Assembly: GCA_949289145.1 (NCBI GenBank)
Contig: CASEML010000124.1
Span: 1-41,552 of the forward strand
Origin: an uncultured Eubacteriales bacterium
GTDB taxonomy: Bacteria; Bacillota; Clostridia; Lachnospirales; Lachnospiraceae
Direction of reading: 5' to 3'
DNA length: 41,552 nt
Position numbers and translations under genes: made by a program. Below are positions 17,566 to 25,727 of this stretch, one piece after another (within the stretch, counting starts at the first letter, position 1; every line of letters starts with the position of its first letter). The notes under the pieces were generated by a model that made no database searches, was not told the origin of the DNA, and saw nothing but the letters and a program-made list of their open reading frames with translations.

Positions 17566-19488
17566 TTAGCCTGCAATCATTCCCGACATTTGGGTGATGA
17601 TATTATTGACTCTGGTGGCTTCCGATGTCATTCCTGCTTCTTCGTAATACTTTCTGGCATCATCGAAGTTTGCCAGCGCATGCCCATAATCAGCTCTTGC
17701 CAGATATTCTGCTGCCGACAATAAAGCTGCCAATGCTTTTTCCGACGCCTCAGAGGTGGGACCGCTTTCCGCTGCGCTGACTTTACTGTCCATCTGCGCC
17801 ATCATGTCAGTATTTCCTGTCTGTTTATACAACTGCTTTGCCATATCATAATTTTCCTGTGCTGTGTCATAGTCACCGTTAGCTAATGCCTCCGCCGCTG
17901 CTTTTTCGTACTTCTCTGCCTCGTTTTCCAATTCTTCGTTGGTCTGCTTGTCCACCTTATTATTGGCATCCTCAATACGAATATCCAACTCTGTAATTCT
18001 GTCTGCTGCATCCTGATTTCCATAATCATCTTTGGCTGAAGTATAGAAATTTCTTGCTGTCTGAAAGCTGTTTAGTGCCTTCTGATATTCCCCCTCCTTC
18101 ATTTCTGCTTCACCCTCAGCCTTACTTTCATCACCGTTTTGTACTGCCAGGTTTCCATTGGCGGTTTTCCCTTTTTCTTCCGCAGCATTCTTTTCTGTGG
18201 TGGCATCAATATCGTCTGCCAGAGCAGCCGCTTCTGCAAATCCCTTTGCCGCTTCTGCATAATCCTTTTCTGCCATGGAAGTCTCCGCCTGCTGCATCTG
18301 GTTAGCATACTTTTCTAAAGTTTCTATATCACTGGAAAATGATACCTTTTCTTCCTGCTTCTTTAAGGTTTCCAGTTTTTCCACGGCTGCACTGTATTTA
18401 CTATAGGACTTTTTATATTCCCCTTCTTGAAAGGCGGTACGTGCTTCACTAAGGTTTAAGGACATCTTGTAATACAGATTCACCAGTTGTATCTTCTGAT
18501 AATTTTTTGAGGATTTCCATACTTTTACCTTTTCGGAGGCCGTATATGCCTTTTCAAATTCTTCTATTGCCATATCATAGCTGTCTTCTTCCATGTAGCC
18601 CACAGCATTCTCAAGAGACTTATTCATGGTTTCTAAATTACTTTTATTTTGGTTATACCTTACCAGCCCAAGGGTCAATAACAACACCAAAAAGACGCTG
18701 CAAACTGCTGCTGCAATTTTGATGTATTTCTTTTGCTTTCCTGATTTTGGATTTCTATATATTTTATCTATAAAAATACTGACTATCGTATAATTTTCTA
18801 TAATATCCTGCTGACTGCTGAGTATAACTTCTTCCAAACCGGTACATACTTCTTCCGGGTCACTGACGCCCTCTATAGCATCCAACAGTTCTGCATTTCC
18901 TACACTTTCCCATACTCCTCTGGTATAGAGAACAAATATATCGCCATCTTCTAATTTTCTTTTTTTATATGTAACAGGCTTAAATCTCCCTGATTGTCCC
19001 AAATAACAATACAAATTATGTCTTTCTTCATGTGATTCGATCTGATCCATGGGAATATCCCCTTTATCTGCCATTCCCTGACTTAAGGAGGTATCTTTTG
19101 TCTTCCACTTGATATTTCCATTGCGAATACCAAATAATCTTGTATTTCCTGCACTGATCCAAAGAGCTTTTTTGTAGTCTGTCAGAAGAATTACCATGCT
19201 GACCTCTAAACGTGCTTCCTTTGACTCACGATGCAGCTCATTGTGTGCCACCTGCATATAGTGCTTTGCCAATCTTTTACTGCAGCCCGGATTTTCATGA
19301 AACGCTGTGATTACCGATGTTACTGCAATTTTGGCACTTTCGCGCTTTGAATCTTCATCAATTCCATCCGCAATACAGTAGCAAGCATAATCTTCTAATT
19401 CCACAAAAGCAAAATAATCCTGATTTTTAATATAACACCCGGGTTCTGATATAAACTTAGTCCGAAATACTGAATTTTCTTTACGCAT
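17566..19488 (-). CDS. PP2C-like pseudophosphatase with membrane helix and TPR/coiled-coil ectodomain
   Basis: Residues 1-250 have the PP2C fold order but altered metal sites. The early NQD (22-24) and ADG (40-42) are kept, whereas DGxGG reads DGIDE, GDSR reads GNTR, the S/T-D-G motif reads TRGVWE and the closing DN reads EN. A membrane helix (about 256-276, IAAAVCSVFLVLLLTLGLV) follows. The remaining 360 residues are outside the cell if the N-terminus is cytosolic; they consist of alanine- and glutamate-rich TPR/coiled-coil repeats (EEFEKAYTASEKV, KALNSFQTARNFYTSAKDDY). The gene starts 2 nt after the active PP2C gene ends. Loss of three metal-ligand positions argues for a phosphopeptide-binding or sensing role rather than catalysis. 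The domain order is clear and the inactivity is inferred. Confidence 0.8.
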   Translation of the reverse strand: MRKENSVFRTKFISEPGCYIKNQDYFAFVELEDYACYCIADGIDEDSKRESAKIAVTSVITAFHENPGCSKRLAKHYMQVAHNELHRESKEARLEVSMVILLTDYKKALWISAGNTRLFGIRNGNIKWKTKDTSLSQGMADKGDIPMDQIESHEERHNLYCYLGQSGRFKPVTYKKRKLEDGDIFVLYTRGVWESVGNAELLDAIEGVSDPEEVCTGLEEVILSSQQDIIENYTIVSIFIDKIYRNPKSGKQKKYIKIAAAVCSVFLVLLLTLGLVRYNQNKSNLETMNKSLENAVGYMEEDSYDMAIEEFEKAYTASEKVKVWKSSKNYQKIQLVNLYYKMSLNLSEARTAFQEGEYKKSYSKYSAAVEKLETLKKQEEKVSFSSDIETLEKYANQMQQAETSMAEKDYAEAAKGFAEAAALADDIDATTEKNAAEEKGKTANGNLAVQNGDESKAEGEAEMKEGEYQKALNSFQTARNFYTSAKDDYGNQDAADRITELDIRIEDANNKVDKQTNEELENEAEKYEKAAAEALANGDYDTAQENYDMAKQLYKQTGNTDMMAQMDSKVSAAESGPTSEASEKALAALLSAAEYLARADYGHALANFDDARKYYEEAGMTSEATRVNNIITQMSGMIAG

Positions 19489-19490
19489 AT

Positions 19491-20363
19491 TTATCCTTTC
19501 TTCACTGACAATACAATAATGGTGGCATTATCCTTGTTTCTTACATCTTTTTCTTCTACCGCCCGAATGATTTCCTGCGCTGTTTTATGTGCACTCATTC
19601 TCTTTGCCAATAATTTCTCTAATTCTATCTGACTTAAGGCTTCTACCCCATCTGAATAGATAAGTACTTTGTCTTTTTTCTTCAAATAAATAGGTCTGTC
19701 TGACTCATCTGCCTTTTGAAATCCATCATATCCTACATAATTTACAAGACGCTTGTCTACCGGTCCGCCCATGGCTTCTTCTCTTCCTATTGCTCCGGCA
19801 AAATACTGATCCTCCAGCCAATTCTTTACATTTTCCTTACGATTCACCATGATCAGTCTGCCATTGCGAAACACAGCTATATTACTGTCACCTACCGATG
19901 TCCAGTACATTTTATTTTCCTCAATTACTACCCCTACTAATGTGGTTCCGCCCTTAGCCTCTCCAAATTCATCACGGATTCTCTCGTTGGCCAGTACTGC
20001 TGATTTTTGAAAGAAATAGCTTACATTGGCCAATACATCCTGTTTCATAAATTCATCTAAATAAGTATCTACTGTAATTTTGCTTGCCAAATTACCATTA
20101 ATATAACCGCCGATTCCATCTGCCACCACTGCCAGAACACATTCTTCTTTCATACTTGTTCCAAAAGAATCATCCTGCTTTTCTCTGGTTCCTATGGTCT
20201 GTGCATTGCCTATATCTAAGGAAACTCCTCCCGCTATCTTTACATTGGTACTGACCTCGCCGTGCTTTATGTACCAACAGACACTGATGGTAATCAGAAT
20301 ACACACACAGGATATAGCTAATGCCAGTATTACATATGGATTTGTAATAATCTCTAATACCAT
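19491..20363 (-). CDS. Membrane-anchored PP2C-family Ser/Thr phosphatase
   Basis: The 290-residue protein has one N-terminal membrane helix (about 9-31) and a cytosolic PP2C domain with all metal-binding motifs: REKQDDSF, VADGIGGYINGN, GGTTLVG, SVGDSN, YSDGVEAL and KDNATIIV. It should therefore remove phosphate from Ser/Thr residues at the membrane, opposing the two Hanks-type kinases of this operon. Its ATG overlaps the stop of the zinc-ribbon FHA gene (TAATG), and the pseudophosphatase gene follows after 2 nt. This order, FHA, FHA, phosphatase, pseudophosphatase, is a signalling block in the middle of the structural genes and recalls the Fha/PppA/PpkA pathway of type VI secretion. Confidence 0.87.
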   Translation of the reverse strand: MVLEIITNPYVILALAISCVCILITISVCWYIKHGEVSTNVKIAGGVSLDIGNAQTIGTREKQDDSFGTSMKEECVLAVVADGIGGYINGNLASKITVDTYLDEFMKQDVLANVSYFFQKSAVLANERIRDEFGEAKGGTTLVGVVIEENKMYWTSVGDSNIAVFRNGRLIMVNRKENVKNWLEDQYFAGAIGREEAMGGPVDKRLVNYVGYDGFQKADESDRPIYLKKKDKVLIYSDGVEALSQIELEKLLAKRMSAHKTAQEIIRAVEEKDVRNKDNATIIVLSVKKG

Positions 20364-20896
20364 TATTCATCCCTTTCCTGATTCTGCTCTCCACTCCACT
20401 CAAAATGCTCTCCGCACAATGGAATAAAAATAAATTTTGACTGCCCCATTTCAATTACTGAAAATGCCTGCAGCTCCACCGGAGAATATACTGCCTCTCC
20501 ATTCAGATATGCCAATCCGGAAGAATCCCCCGGCAGCAAGTATGTATTGCGGTTCTTACTGTCATAGGAGATGGCTGCATGATTAATTCTTGATATAGCA
20601 TTATCTCCTAAAATCTGAATATGCATATTGTCGGCCCGACCAATAAAATTTTTTCCTGCCCTTATTTTAAAGTCTTTTCCATATTGCGCCCCTTCAATGC
20701 AAACCAGCCATCCTGTTACCGGATCCACATTTTCATCTACTCCGGATATGGATAATGTCTTATCTGGATCATCCAGCATAAGCCTCTTGCTATTTGTAAA
20801 ATCTCTTCTCTCCAGATTTGTATTACAGTAGGGACAAGTATCTCCATACTTTCTGCTACTGAACATATGACCATTTTTACATCTATTTAAACTCAT
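20363..20896 (-). CDS. Zinc-ribbon plus FHA-domain protein
   Basis: The 177-residue protein opens with a probable zinc ribbon, CKNGHMFSSRKYGDTCPYC (6-24), followed by a linker with DKTLSI, a T-x-x-I site that FHA domains could bind when phosphorylated. Residues 62-155 form an FHA domain: FIGRADN, AISRINHA and a final strand SVIEMGQSKFIFI. The usual G-S-x-N-G-T block is replaced by SSGLAYLNGE, so ligand preference may differ. FHA domains read phosphothreonine, and this protein probably links kinase output to the injector. It lies between the membrane FHA gene (13-nt gap) and the PP2C gene (1-nt overlap). Confidence 0.82.
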   Translation of the reverse strand: MSLNRCKNGHMFSSRKYGDTCPYCNTNLERRDFTNSKRLMLDDPDKTLSISGVDENVDPVTGWLVCIEGAQYGKDFKIRAGKNFIGRADNMHIQILGDNAISRINHAAISYDSKNRNTYLLPGDSSGLAYLNGEAVYSPVELQAFSVIEMGQSKFIFIPLCGEHFEWSGEQNQERDE

Positions 20897-20909
20897 AAAA
20901 TAAATCTCC

Positions 20910-21584
20910 TTATCTTAATTGCAGCATAGTGTTGGCAATATAGATAATGTCTCCTACGCCTAATTCCACTGTACCCACTAATTTCAAATCTAATATGGCA
21001 TTGCGGTTTATTTTCTTTACTCTGGTTCCATTTTTCGAATCTATATCATCAATGCACCAGCCATTTTCCGTATAATTCAACACTGCATGCTGTTTTGAAA
21101 TCATCTGTGCAAATGCGGAGCCGCTTAAATCAATATCTACTGCTTCCTTCTCTGTTCCTTTTCCTATGACCATGGCGGATTTTCCTACTAAACTCCATTC
21201 TGTCAGAGCAGTTCCTTCTTCATTAATTAGCACAATGGACTGGATTCTTCGTTTTGTCCTGCTTGCAGTTTCTTTTTGCTGTTCGTTGTTTCCTTTTGGT
21301 GCCTGTTGATCATCCTTTTCCCTTACAATTCTTGCATTTTCACTTTCCATAGGCTTTGGTACGGTATCCTTTCTCGCCGCCGCCACATTGCTGTAATCTT
21401 CTATTTTGTCTTTTCCTAACAGATTGATAAGCAGGCTGTACAGCAATATTCCAATAAAGCACAAAACTGCAAGTACTATTTTCAACCATAATTCCCAATC
21501 TTTCTGATAAAATATCAGAATTATAACAGCCCCTGCCATTCCCCAAAGAATTCTCTCCAGAGCTCCTAAAATTTTATTTTTCAT
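20910..21584 (-). CDS. Two-pass membrane protein with C-terminal FHA domain
   Basis: The 224-residue protein has two membrane helices (about 10-26 and 34-56), a polar Gln/Lys-rich linker (57-110) and a cytosolic FHA domain (about 125-224). The FHA motifs are VIGKGTEKEAVDIDL, ISKQHA and DSKNGTRV, so the phosphothreonine pocket residues (Gly, Ser-x-x-His, Asn-Gly) look intact. It is the first gene after the tube pair, separated from them by 72 nt that contain a stem-loop. A membrane FHA protein is a natural docking point for recruiting phosphorylated injector parts to the membrane; in type VI secretion Fha1 plays a comparable role. The docking function is inferred. Confidence 0.83.
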   Translation of the reverse strand: MKNKILGALERILWGMAGAVIILIFYQKDWELWLKIVLAVLCFIGILLYSLLINLLGKDKIEDYSNVAAARKDTVPKPMESENARIVREKDDQQAPKGNNEQQKETASRTKRRIQSIVLINEEGTALTEWSLVGKSAMVIGKGTEKEAVDIDLSGSAFAQMISKQHAVLNYTENGWCIDDIDSKNGTRVKKINRNAILDLKLVGTVELGVGDIIYIANTMLQLR

Positions 21585-21617
21585 AATCCTTTATTCTAAA
21601 CTCCTTTTAAGTAGTCA

Positions 21618-21641
21618 AAGGAGAAACTTTTGTTTCTCCTT
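21618..21641 (-). promoter_or_regulatory. Intercistronic stem-loop after the tube genes
   Basis: A perfect 10-bp stem (AAGGAGAAAC paired with GTTTCTCCTT) closes a four-base TTTT loop 16 nt past the second tube gene. On the transcribed minus strand it is preceded by an A-run and lacks a good U-run, so it is not a standard terminator in the operon's direction. It more likely protects the 3' end of a processed, abundant sheath/tube mRNA, or slows elongation so that downstream genes are made in smaller amounts. The sequence is certain, the function inferred. Confidence 0.55.
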
Positions 21642-21656
21642 ATCTTTTTTTACCTA

Positions 21657-22070
21657 TTAATTGCTATAACCGCCGTTAATAGTTACATCTTTTAATTTGT
21701 CTTTTTTCTGTCTTACTACCAGTTTAAAGGTACCTACACCTTCCGTGTCTCCGTACACTTCATCGTACTCTACTACAAAAGCGTTTTTCAGTTCGTAATT
21801 TCTTACAACCTGTCCTGCTGCAATCACATCTACTGTAACAGTACGATAGCAGTCTGACTTTTCTGCCGGAACCATAGACCATAATGCCAGATCTACTGTT
21901 TCCTCTGTGCCGTCATCTAACATGGTTAATACTTTACCTGTAATTGTCATGGTGACTCCCATATCTGTAGTTTTGGCATTAGAATCCTTTGGTGTATCCA
22001 CCTCAAAATCAACTGTCTGTACAGTTTCTACTCCCAAACTGGTTCCGCCTACTTTAACAATAAATCCCAT
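21657..22070 (-). CDS. Hcp-like tube protein, second copy
   Basis: The 137-residue protein is about half identical by eye to the preceding gene product. Both begin MGF-x-VK, share DTPKDSNAKTTDMGV/DTPNDSNARSTDLGM, a GK-V/I-L strand, an A/L-W/K-x-x-P/I-A-E core, and end with a GTF-x-L-x-x-RQKKD strand. The predicted all-beta fold and size agree with Hcp and phage tail-tube proteins, which stack as hexameric rings inside the sheath. Genes of this kind are sometimes annotated in Clostridia as membrane-associated protease 1, although nothing here looks like a protease. It lies 12 nt after the first tube gene. Two tube proteins imply mixed rings, or one that caps or joins the baseplate. Confidence 0.78.
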   Translation of the reverse strand: MGFIVKVGGTSLGVETVQTVDFEVDTPKDSNAKTTDMGVTMTITGKVLTMLDDGTEETVDLALWSMVPAEKSDCYRTVTVDVIAAGQVVRNYELKNAFVVEYDEVYGDTEGVGTFKLVVRQKKDKLKDVTINGGYSN

Positions 22071-22082
22071 CTCTTATTCCTC

Positions 22083-22511
22083 CTATTCTGCTGCAAATCC
22101 ACCCTTGTATGCCACATTGGTATTTAAGTCTTTCTTCTGTCTTATCAATAGACTAAAGGTTCCAACACCGGTAGTGTCACCGAAAACTTCTTTGTAATCA
22201 ACCACATATGCACAATCCATGGTGATTTCCCTGACTACCTTACTGCCGGATAATACTTCTACTACCACTTTGCCATAGCTGTTTAATTCTTCCGCCGGAA
22301 TCAATGCCCATTTTGGAAGCTTTAAAGTAGCATCTGCTGCTGCTCCGCCAATAGAAGCAAGAATTTTCCCCTTGATCAACATACTCATTCCTAAATCGGT
22401 GGAACGGGCATTACTGTCATTTGGCGTGTCTGTAATAAAAGTAACAGACTGGACTGCTTCTAAGCCTAGTTCAATTGTTTCGTTTGCTTCGATTTTTACT
22501 CTAAATCCCAT
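22083..22511 (-). CDS. Hcp-like tube protein, first copy
   Basis: The 142-residue beta-rich protein is a close paralogue of the next gene product. It differs mostly by an alanine/glycine-rich insertion near residue 53 (IGGAAADATLKLP) and a longer C-terminal GGFAAE. The order sheath, tube, tube matches the TssB/C-Hcp order of type VI clusters and the sheath-tube order of phage tails. A strong GGGAGGATCC site precedes the ATG, suggesting high expression, as expected for a stacked tube subunit. There is no signal peptide; it should remain in the cytosol until firing. Confidence 0.78.
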   Translation of the reverse strand: MGFRVKIEANETIELGLEAVQSVTFITDTPNDSNARSTDLGMSMLIKGKILASIGGAAADATLKLPKWALIPAEELNSYGKVVVEVLSGSKVVREITMDCAYVVDYKEVFGDTTGVGTFSLLIRQKKDLNTNVAYKGGFAAE

Positions 22512-22576
22512 CTCGGATCCTCCCTATAATATATTTAATTAACGAAGCTGCTGCTCCGGTAATTACATTTGCCCTG

Positions 22577-24751
22577 CTACCCCTTAGCCGAAGATGTGGC
22601 TTTTGTAACAGACACCCTTAAATTCTTCACATTGCCATTAAATCCTAAGCGGATATCGCATGTATTGGTAGCTTCGTCTACTACGCAGTCTAGCTCGTCC
22701 CCTTCCTGAATAATGGCATTTACAAAGCTGTTGTCATTATTCCATAAGGAACGCTGGCTCTGTGGATGATTGCTGAAAAATTTCACCACATTTTCCTGTT
22801 TAAAGTCATTGCTCACATAACGTAAAATTCGTTCCACATAGGTACTCATCATGGTTTTATATAGAGAATCGTAATTATCATCTACCATAGCCATGGTTCT
22901 TGCCTTGTATACGGTTATATTTTTAATTTCTTTTCCCTGTATCTGGCTGTTTTCAGAAGCAAATACAAAGCCAAAGCCCTTATTGTTAATAGAATTTTTA
23001 ATGGCATTTGTAAATCCGGTAATTTCCTGTGACATGGTGGTAGTAGTCTTTAATGAGTGATCCCCTGCTTCAATGTCATACCGGATACCCGGATACTTTG
23101 GTGTTACATTTTTATAAAATTCCTTTAAATATTCAGGACACTGGTATGCCGCCACAATACCTGCTGCAATATAAGCTGCACCGATATAGACGCCTTCAAT
23201 CCAAAGCTTCATAATATCTTCTCTCGCCTTGGATAATTCCACGCCGCCATCCTCATTGATCTCCATTCGATTGTCCAACACCACACCAGATTTTTCTTTG
23301 GGCACAATGGTAAAGTTTGGCAAGGCACAAGATACAAATTCGCTGTAATCTTTCTTTAACAGCGGTGCACTTTTTTCTACAAAACTGTCAATTCCTGAAG
23401 TTGCTACATAGTTAAAGGTAGTATTTTCGCCTGTCTGGAAATTGAAAAAGGTCTGAATTCGGTATTCCTTAATGGCATCTAACAAAGAAGTCAGAGATTC
23501 CATAGTATTGGCACCACTTTTTTCTACCTTTTCATTTCCTTTGAATCTTTGTCTTTTGATTTTTACGCTGCTGGTAGCCTCTAATTCTACCTCTGGAACA
23601 ATGGCAAGCCATACAGTATTCTCGTAGTCATTTTTGGTATTAACCGTATTCAGATAAGTCTGTAGGCGATTAATATTCATGGCACTGACCATCATATCTA
23701 ATTTCACATTAGTGATCAGAAGGCTTGGCCGCATTTCTTTATTTTTGGTGGTGTATTGTTCGAAGAACATGCGGATTCCCAGCAGCTTTTCTACCAATGG
23801 CTTAACTGTTTTTACAAAGTCATCCTTTGCCTGCTTGTAAAATGCAAGGTAGGTATTATAATTCTGTACCTCTAGCTCCACATTCACTTCATTGTTGGTA
23901 ACTGTAGATAATGGACAGAATGTTCGGACTACAAGACTTTTTACATAATCTGATGGTTCTTCATTCACAGCCTCATAGTCTTCTTCAAAAGCAGAAATCA
24001 GTCCTGCATTGGTATTGTCGGCAATGGCAATCAATTCATTTTTCTTTTCCTTGGGTGCTTCTAAGACCTTTAATTCTCCGTTTTCGCCCATGGACAACAC
24101 ACCAAGCTTCAATGGTTCTTTACTCTTTGAAGAAGTGTTCTGGGAAAATAACAGACGGGTCTTAATGTCCTCGATTGCCAGCGGAAGCATAGCCATAACA
24201 TTATTGTAATTTTGGCTGGCCTCCTCAAATTTGTAGTTTAATTTATCCCCGATGTCTAATTTCTTTGGATCTTCATCTTCTAATTCCTCATATTTTTCAT
24301 AGAGGTAATGAATCTCCTTACGTGCCTGCCGAATGTCATTCATAACTTTTTTCGGGGATATCATATCTAAAATATTTTCAAATTTAAAATCAACATTTTT
24401 TAATCCCTGGGCACGTTTTGTATCAATCAATGTAAATAGCATATTTAAAAAATCATTTTGATTATTTAACGGGATTTCCGTTACAAATTCCTCCGGAATG
24501 TTTTCCGGTTTTTCTAAAGTATAAAGTACACTCTGTGTTCCTGCATTGAAAAAGGAATATACCACTGGCTCAAATTTTTCTAAAAATTCATCAAAGCTTC
24601 GTACCAGCAATTTTTCATTAATCTCCTGAATTTTTGCATCGTCTAAACTTTCTACCTCTTTGGCATCTCCTACAAGTGTTAATAAATTCAGCTTTTCCGG
24701 ATTAATTTCCTCAAAAAGCATGGTTCGGTTTGTTTGTGTTATTACTTCCAT
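22577..24751 (-). CDS. Principal contractile-sheath protein, TssB-TssC-like single chain
   Basis: I take the ATG at 24751 as start (724 residues), because AAAGGAA lies just upstream and the second sheath paralogue begins with the same TNRT-x-LFEE sequence; the frame is open a further 25 codons. Residues 20-130 follow the TssB order: LLTLVGD strand, RSFDEFLEKFEPVVYSF (51-67, like the NFDE-x-x-x-x-x-x-P motif) and a strand ending NNQNDF. After a helical linker, residues from about 330 follow TssC: a PSLL block, a SCALPNFTIVPKE strand, YIGAAYIAAGIVAAYQCPEYL, and C-terminal strands that would interlock neighbouring subunits. In classical type VI systems TssB and TssC are separate; one chain of both is phage-like. 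It directly precedes the tube genes. Confidence 0.8.
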   Translation of the reverse strand: MEVITQTNRTMLFEEINPEKLNLLTLVGDAKEVESLDDAKIQEINEKLLVRSFDEFLEKFEPVVYSFFNAGTQSVLYTLEKPENIPEEFVTEIPLNNQNDFLNMLFTLIDTKRAQGLKNVDFKFENILDMISPKKVMNDIRQARKEIHYLYEKYEELEDEDPKKLDIGDKLNYKFEEASQNYNNVMAMLPLAIEDIKTRLLFSQNTSSKSKEPLKLGVLSMGENGELKVLEAPKEKKNELIAIADNTNAGLISAFEEDYEAVNEEPSDYVKSLVVRTFCPLSTVTNNEVNVELEVQNYNTYLAFYKQAKDDFVKTVKPLVEKLLGIRMFFEQYTTKNKEMRPSLLITNVKLDMMVSAMNINRLQTYLNTVNTKNDYENTVWLAIVPEVELEATSSVKIKRQRFKGNEKVEKSGANTMESLTSLLDAIKEYRIQTFFNFQTGENTTFNYVATSGIDSFVEKSAPLLKKDYSEFVSCALPNFTIVPKEKSGVVLDNRMEINEDGGVELSKAREDIMKLWIEGVYIGAAYIAAGIVAAYQCPEYLKEFYKNVTPKYPGIRYDIEAGDHSLKTTTTMSQEITGFTNAIKNSINNKGFGFVFASENSQIQGKEIKNITVYKARTMAMVDDNYDSLYKTMMSTYVERILRYVSNDFKQENVVKFFSNHPQSQRSLWNNDNSFVNAIIQEGDELDCVVDEATNTCDIRLGFNGNVKNLRVSVTKATSSAKG

Positions 24752-24851
24752 GATTTTTTCCTTTCTTTGTCCATATTCTGTATTATTTATGTAATGATTC
24801 CATCTTCCTTTCGGCAGTTGAATCATATGCTTTTAAGATACGTTTAAGTTA

Positions 24852-25718
24852 TTACAGTAATTTTTCCAACAGCCAAAGAGATTTCCAACGTTTCCGTTTT
24901 TCTAATTGAACAGCCCTGCTGACTATGAAACGCATCATTGCCGACACCTCCACTAATTCTTCCATGGGCTGCACCTTTTCTCCTCTGATTCTGTCATCTG
25001 CTGCTGTCATCTGAACCCCTGTAAGAAGATAATATAACAGAGCTCCAATACTGTAAGTATCTGTAACTGCACTGGAGATTTCTCTTGTGTAAAGTTCCGG
25101 TGCAGAAAATCCTCTGCTTACAAAGCTGACCTGCAGATCCTGGTTTTTTTTATAACAAGCCGAGCCAAAATCTATAAGAACAATTCCCCCATCTTCTCTG
25201 AAAATAATATTGGATGGCTTGATATCTCTGTGAAAAATACCCTTTTTATGTATGGCGCGCACTGTTTTTATTAAGGTATGCATGCTTTCTTTCAAAGGAA
25301 AATTAATTTCTCTGTCAATCATTTCATCCAGGCTAATCCCCTGAATAAATTCCGTAACTAGATATATGGTGTTATTTTCCAGAAAGTCATCTTTATATTT
25401 TAGAATCCTGCCTTCTTTTGTTTCCTTCAATTCCAAAAGCTTCTTAACAATTTCACACTCCTGTTCAAAGGCTTTATATGCGCTGTCAAAGGTTTTCTCA
25501 TATCGCTTTCCTTTGCATATGACTGTTTTGCCATCCATATCCCTGTTGGCGTAAAAATAAGGACAAAATTCTTTGACTGTCACTGTTTCTTGGGTATTGC
25601 AATCTGTTGCCGTATAGAGAATTCCTGCGTGTCCCCAGTAATACACTTGATGAATCAGGTATCTGTTATTCAATTTACTGCCGTTTTGTAAGGCAATATC
25701 ATATACGTCCATTTCCAT
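24852..25718 (-). CDS. Soluble Hanks-type Ser/Thr protein kinase
   Basis: This 288-residue cytosolic kinase keeps the catalytic motifs: a VTVKEF lysine, FHRDIKPSN catalytic loop, LIDFGSA metal-binding loop, and a SAPE activation segment end (FSAPEL). The glycine-rich loop is weak (YYWGHAGI rather than GxGxxG), which is common in this kinase group in Clostridia. No membrane helix or sensor domain is present, so it is probably recruited through a partner such as an FHA protein. It is encoded between the VWA gene (9-nt gap) and the sheath gene. A 100-nt gap to the sheath start leaves room for an internal promoter, but I see no convincing one. Confidence 0.87.
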   Translation of the reverse strand: MEMDVYDIALQNGSKLNNRYLIHQVYYWGHAGILYTATDCNTQETVTVKEFCPYFYANRDMDGKTVICKGKRYEKTFDSAYKAFEQECEIVKKLLELKETKEGRILKYKDDFLENNTIYLVTEFIQGISLDEMIDREINFPLKESMHTLIKTVRAIHKKGIFHRDIKPSNIIFREDGGIVLIDFGSACYKKNQDLQVSFVSRGFSAPELYTREISSAVTDTYSIGALLYYLLTGVQMTAADDRIRGEKVQPMEELVEVSAMMRFIVSRAVQLEKRKRWKSLWLLEKLL

Positions 25719-25727
25719 CTTTGCTCC

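Noticed and set aside
22070-22083. Membrane-associated protease function for the tube-like genes
   Set aside because: No catalytic motif or membrane segment; size, beta-rich pattern and position next to the sheath gene fit Hcp-like tubes.
24752-24826. 25-residue N-terminal extension of the main sheath protein
   Set aside because: The ATG at 24751 has AAAGGAA just upstream, and the paralogue starts at the equivalent place.
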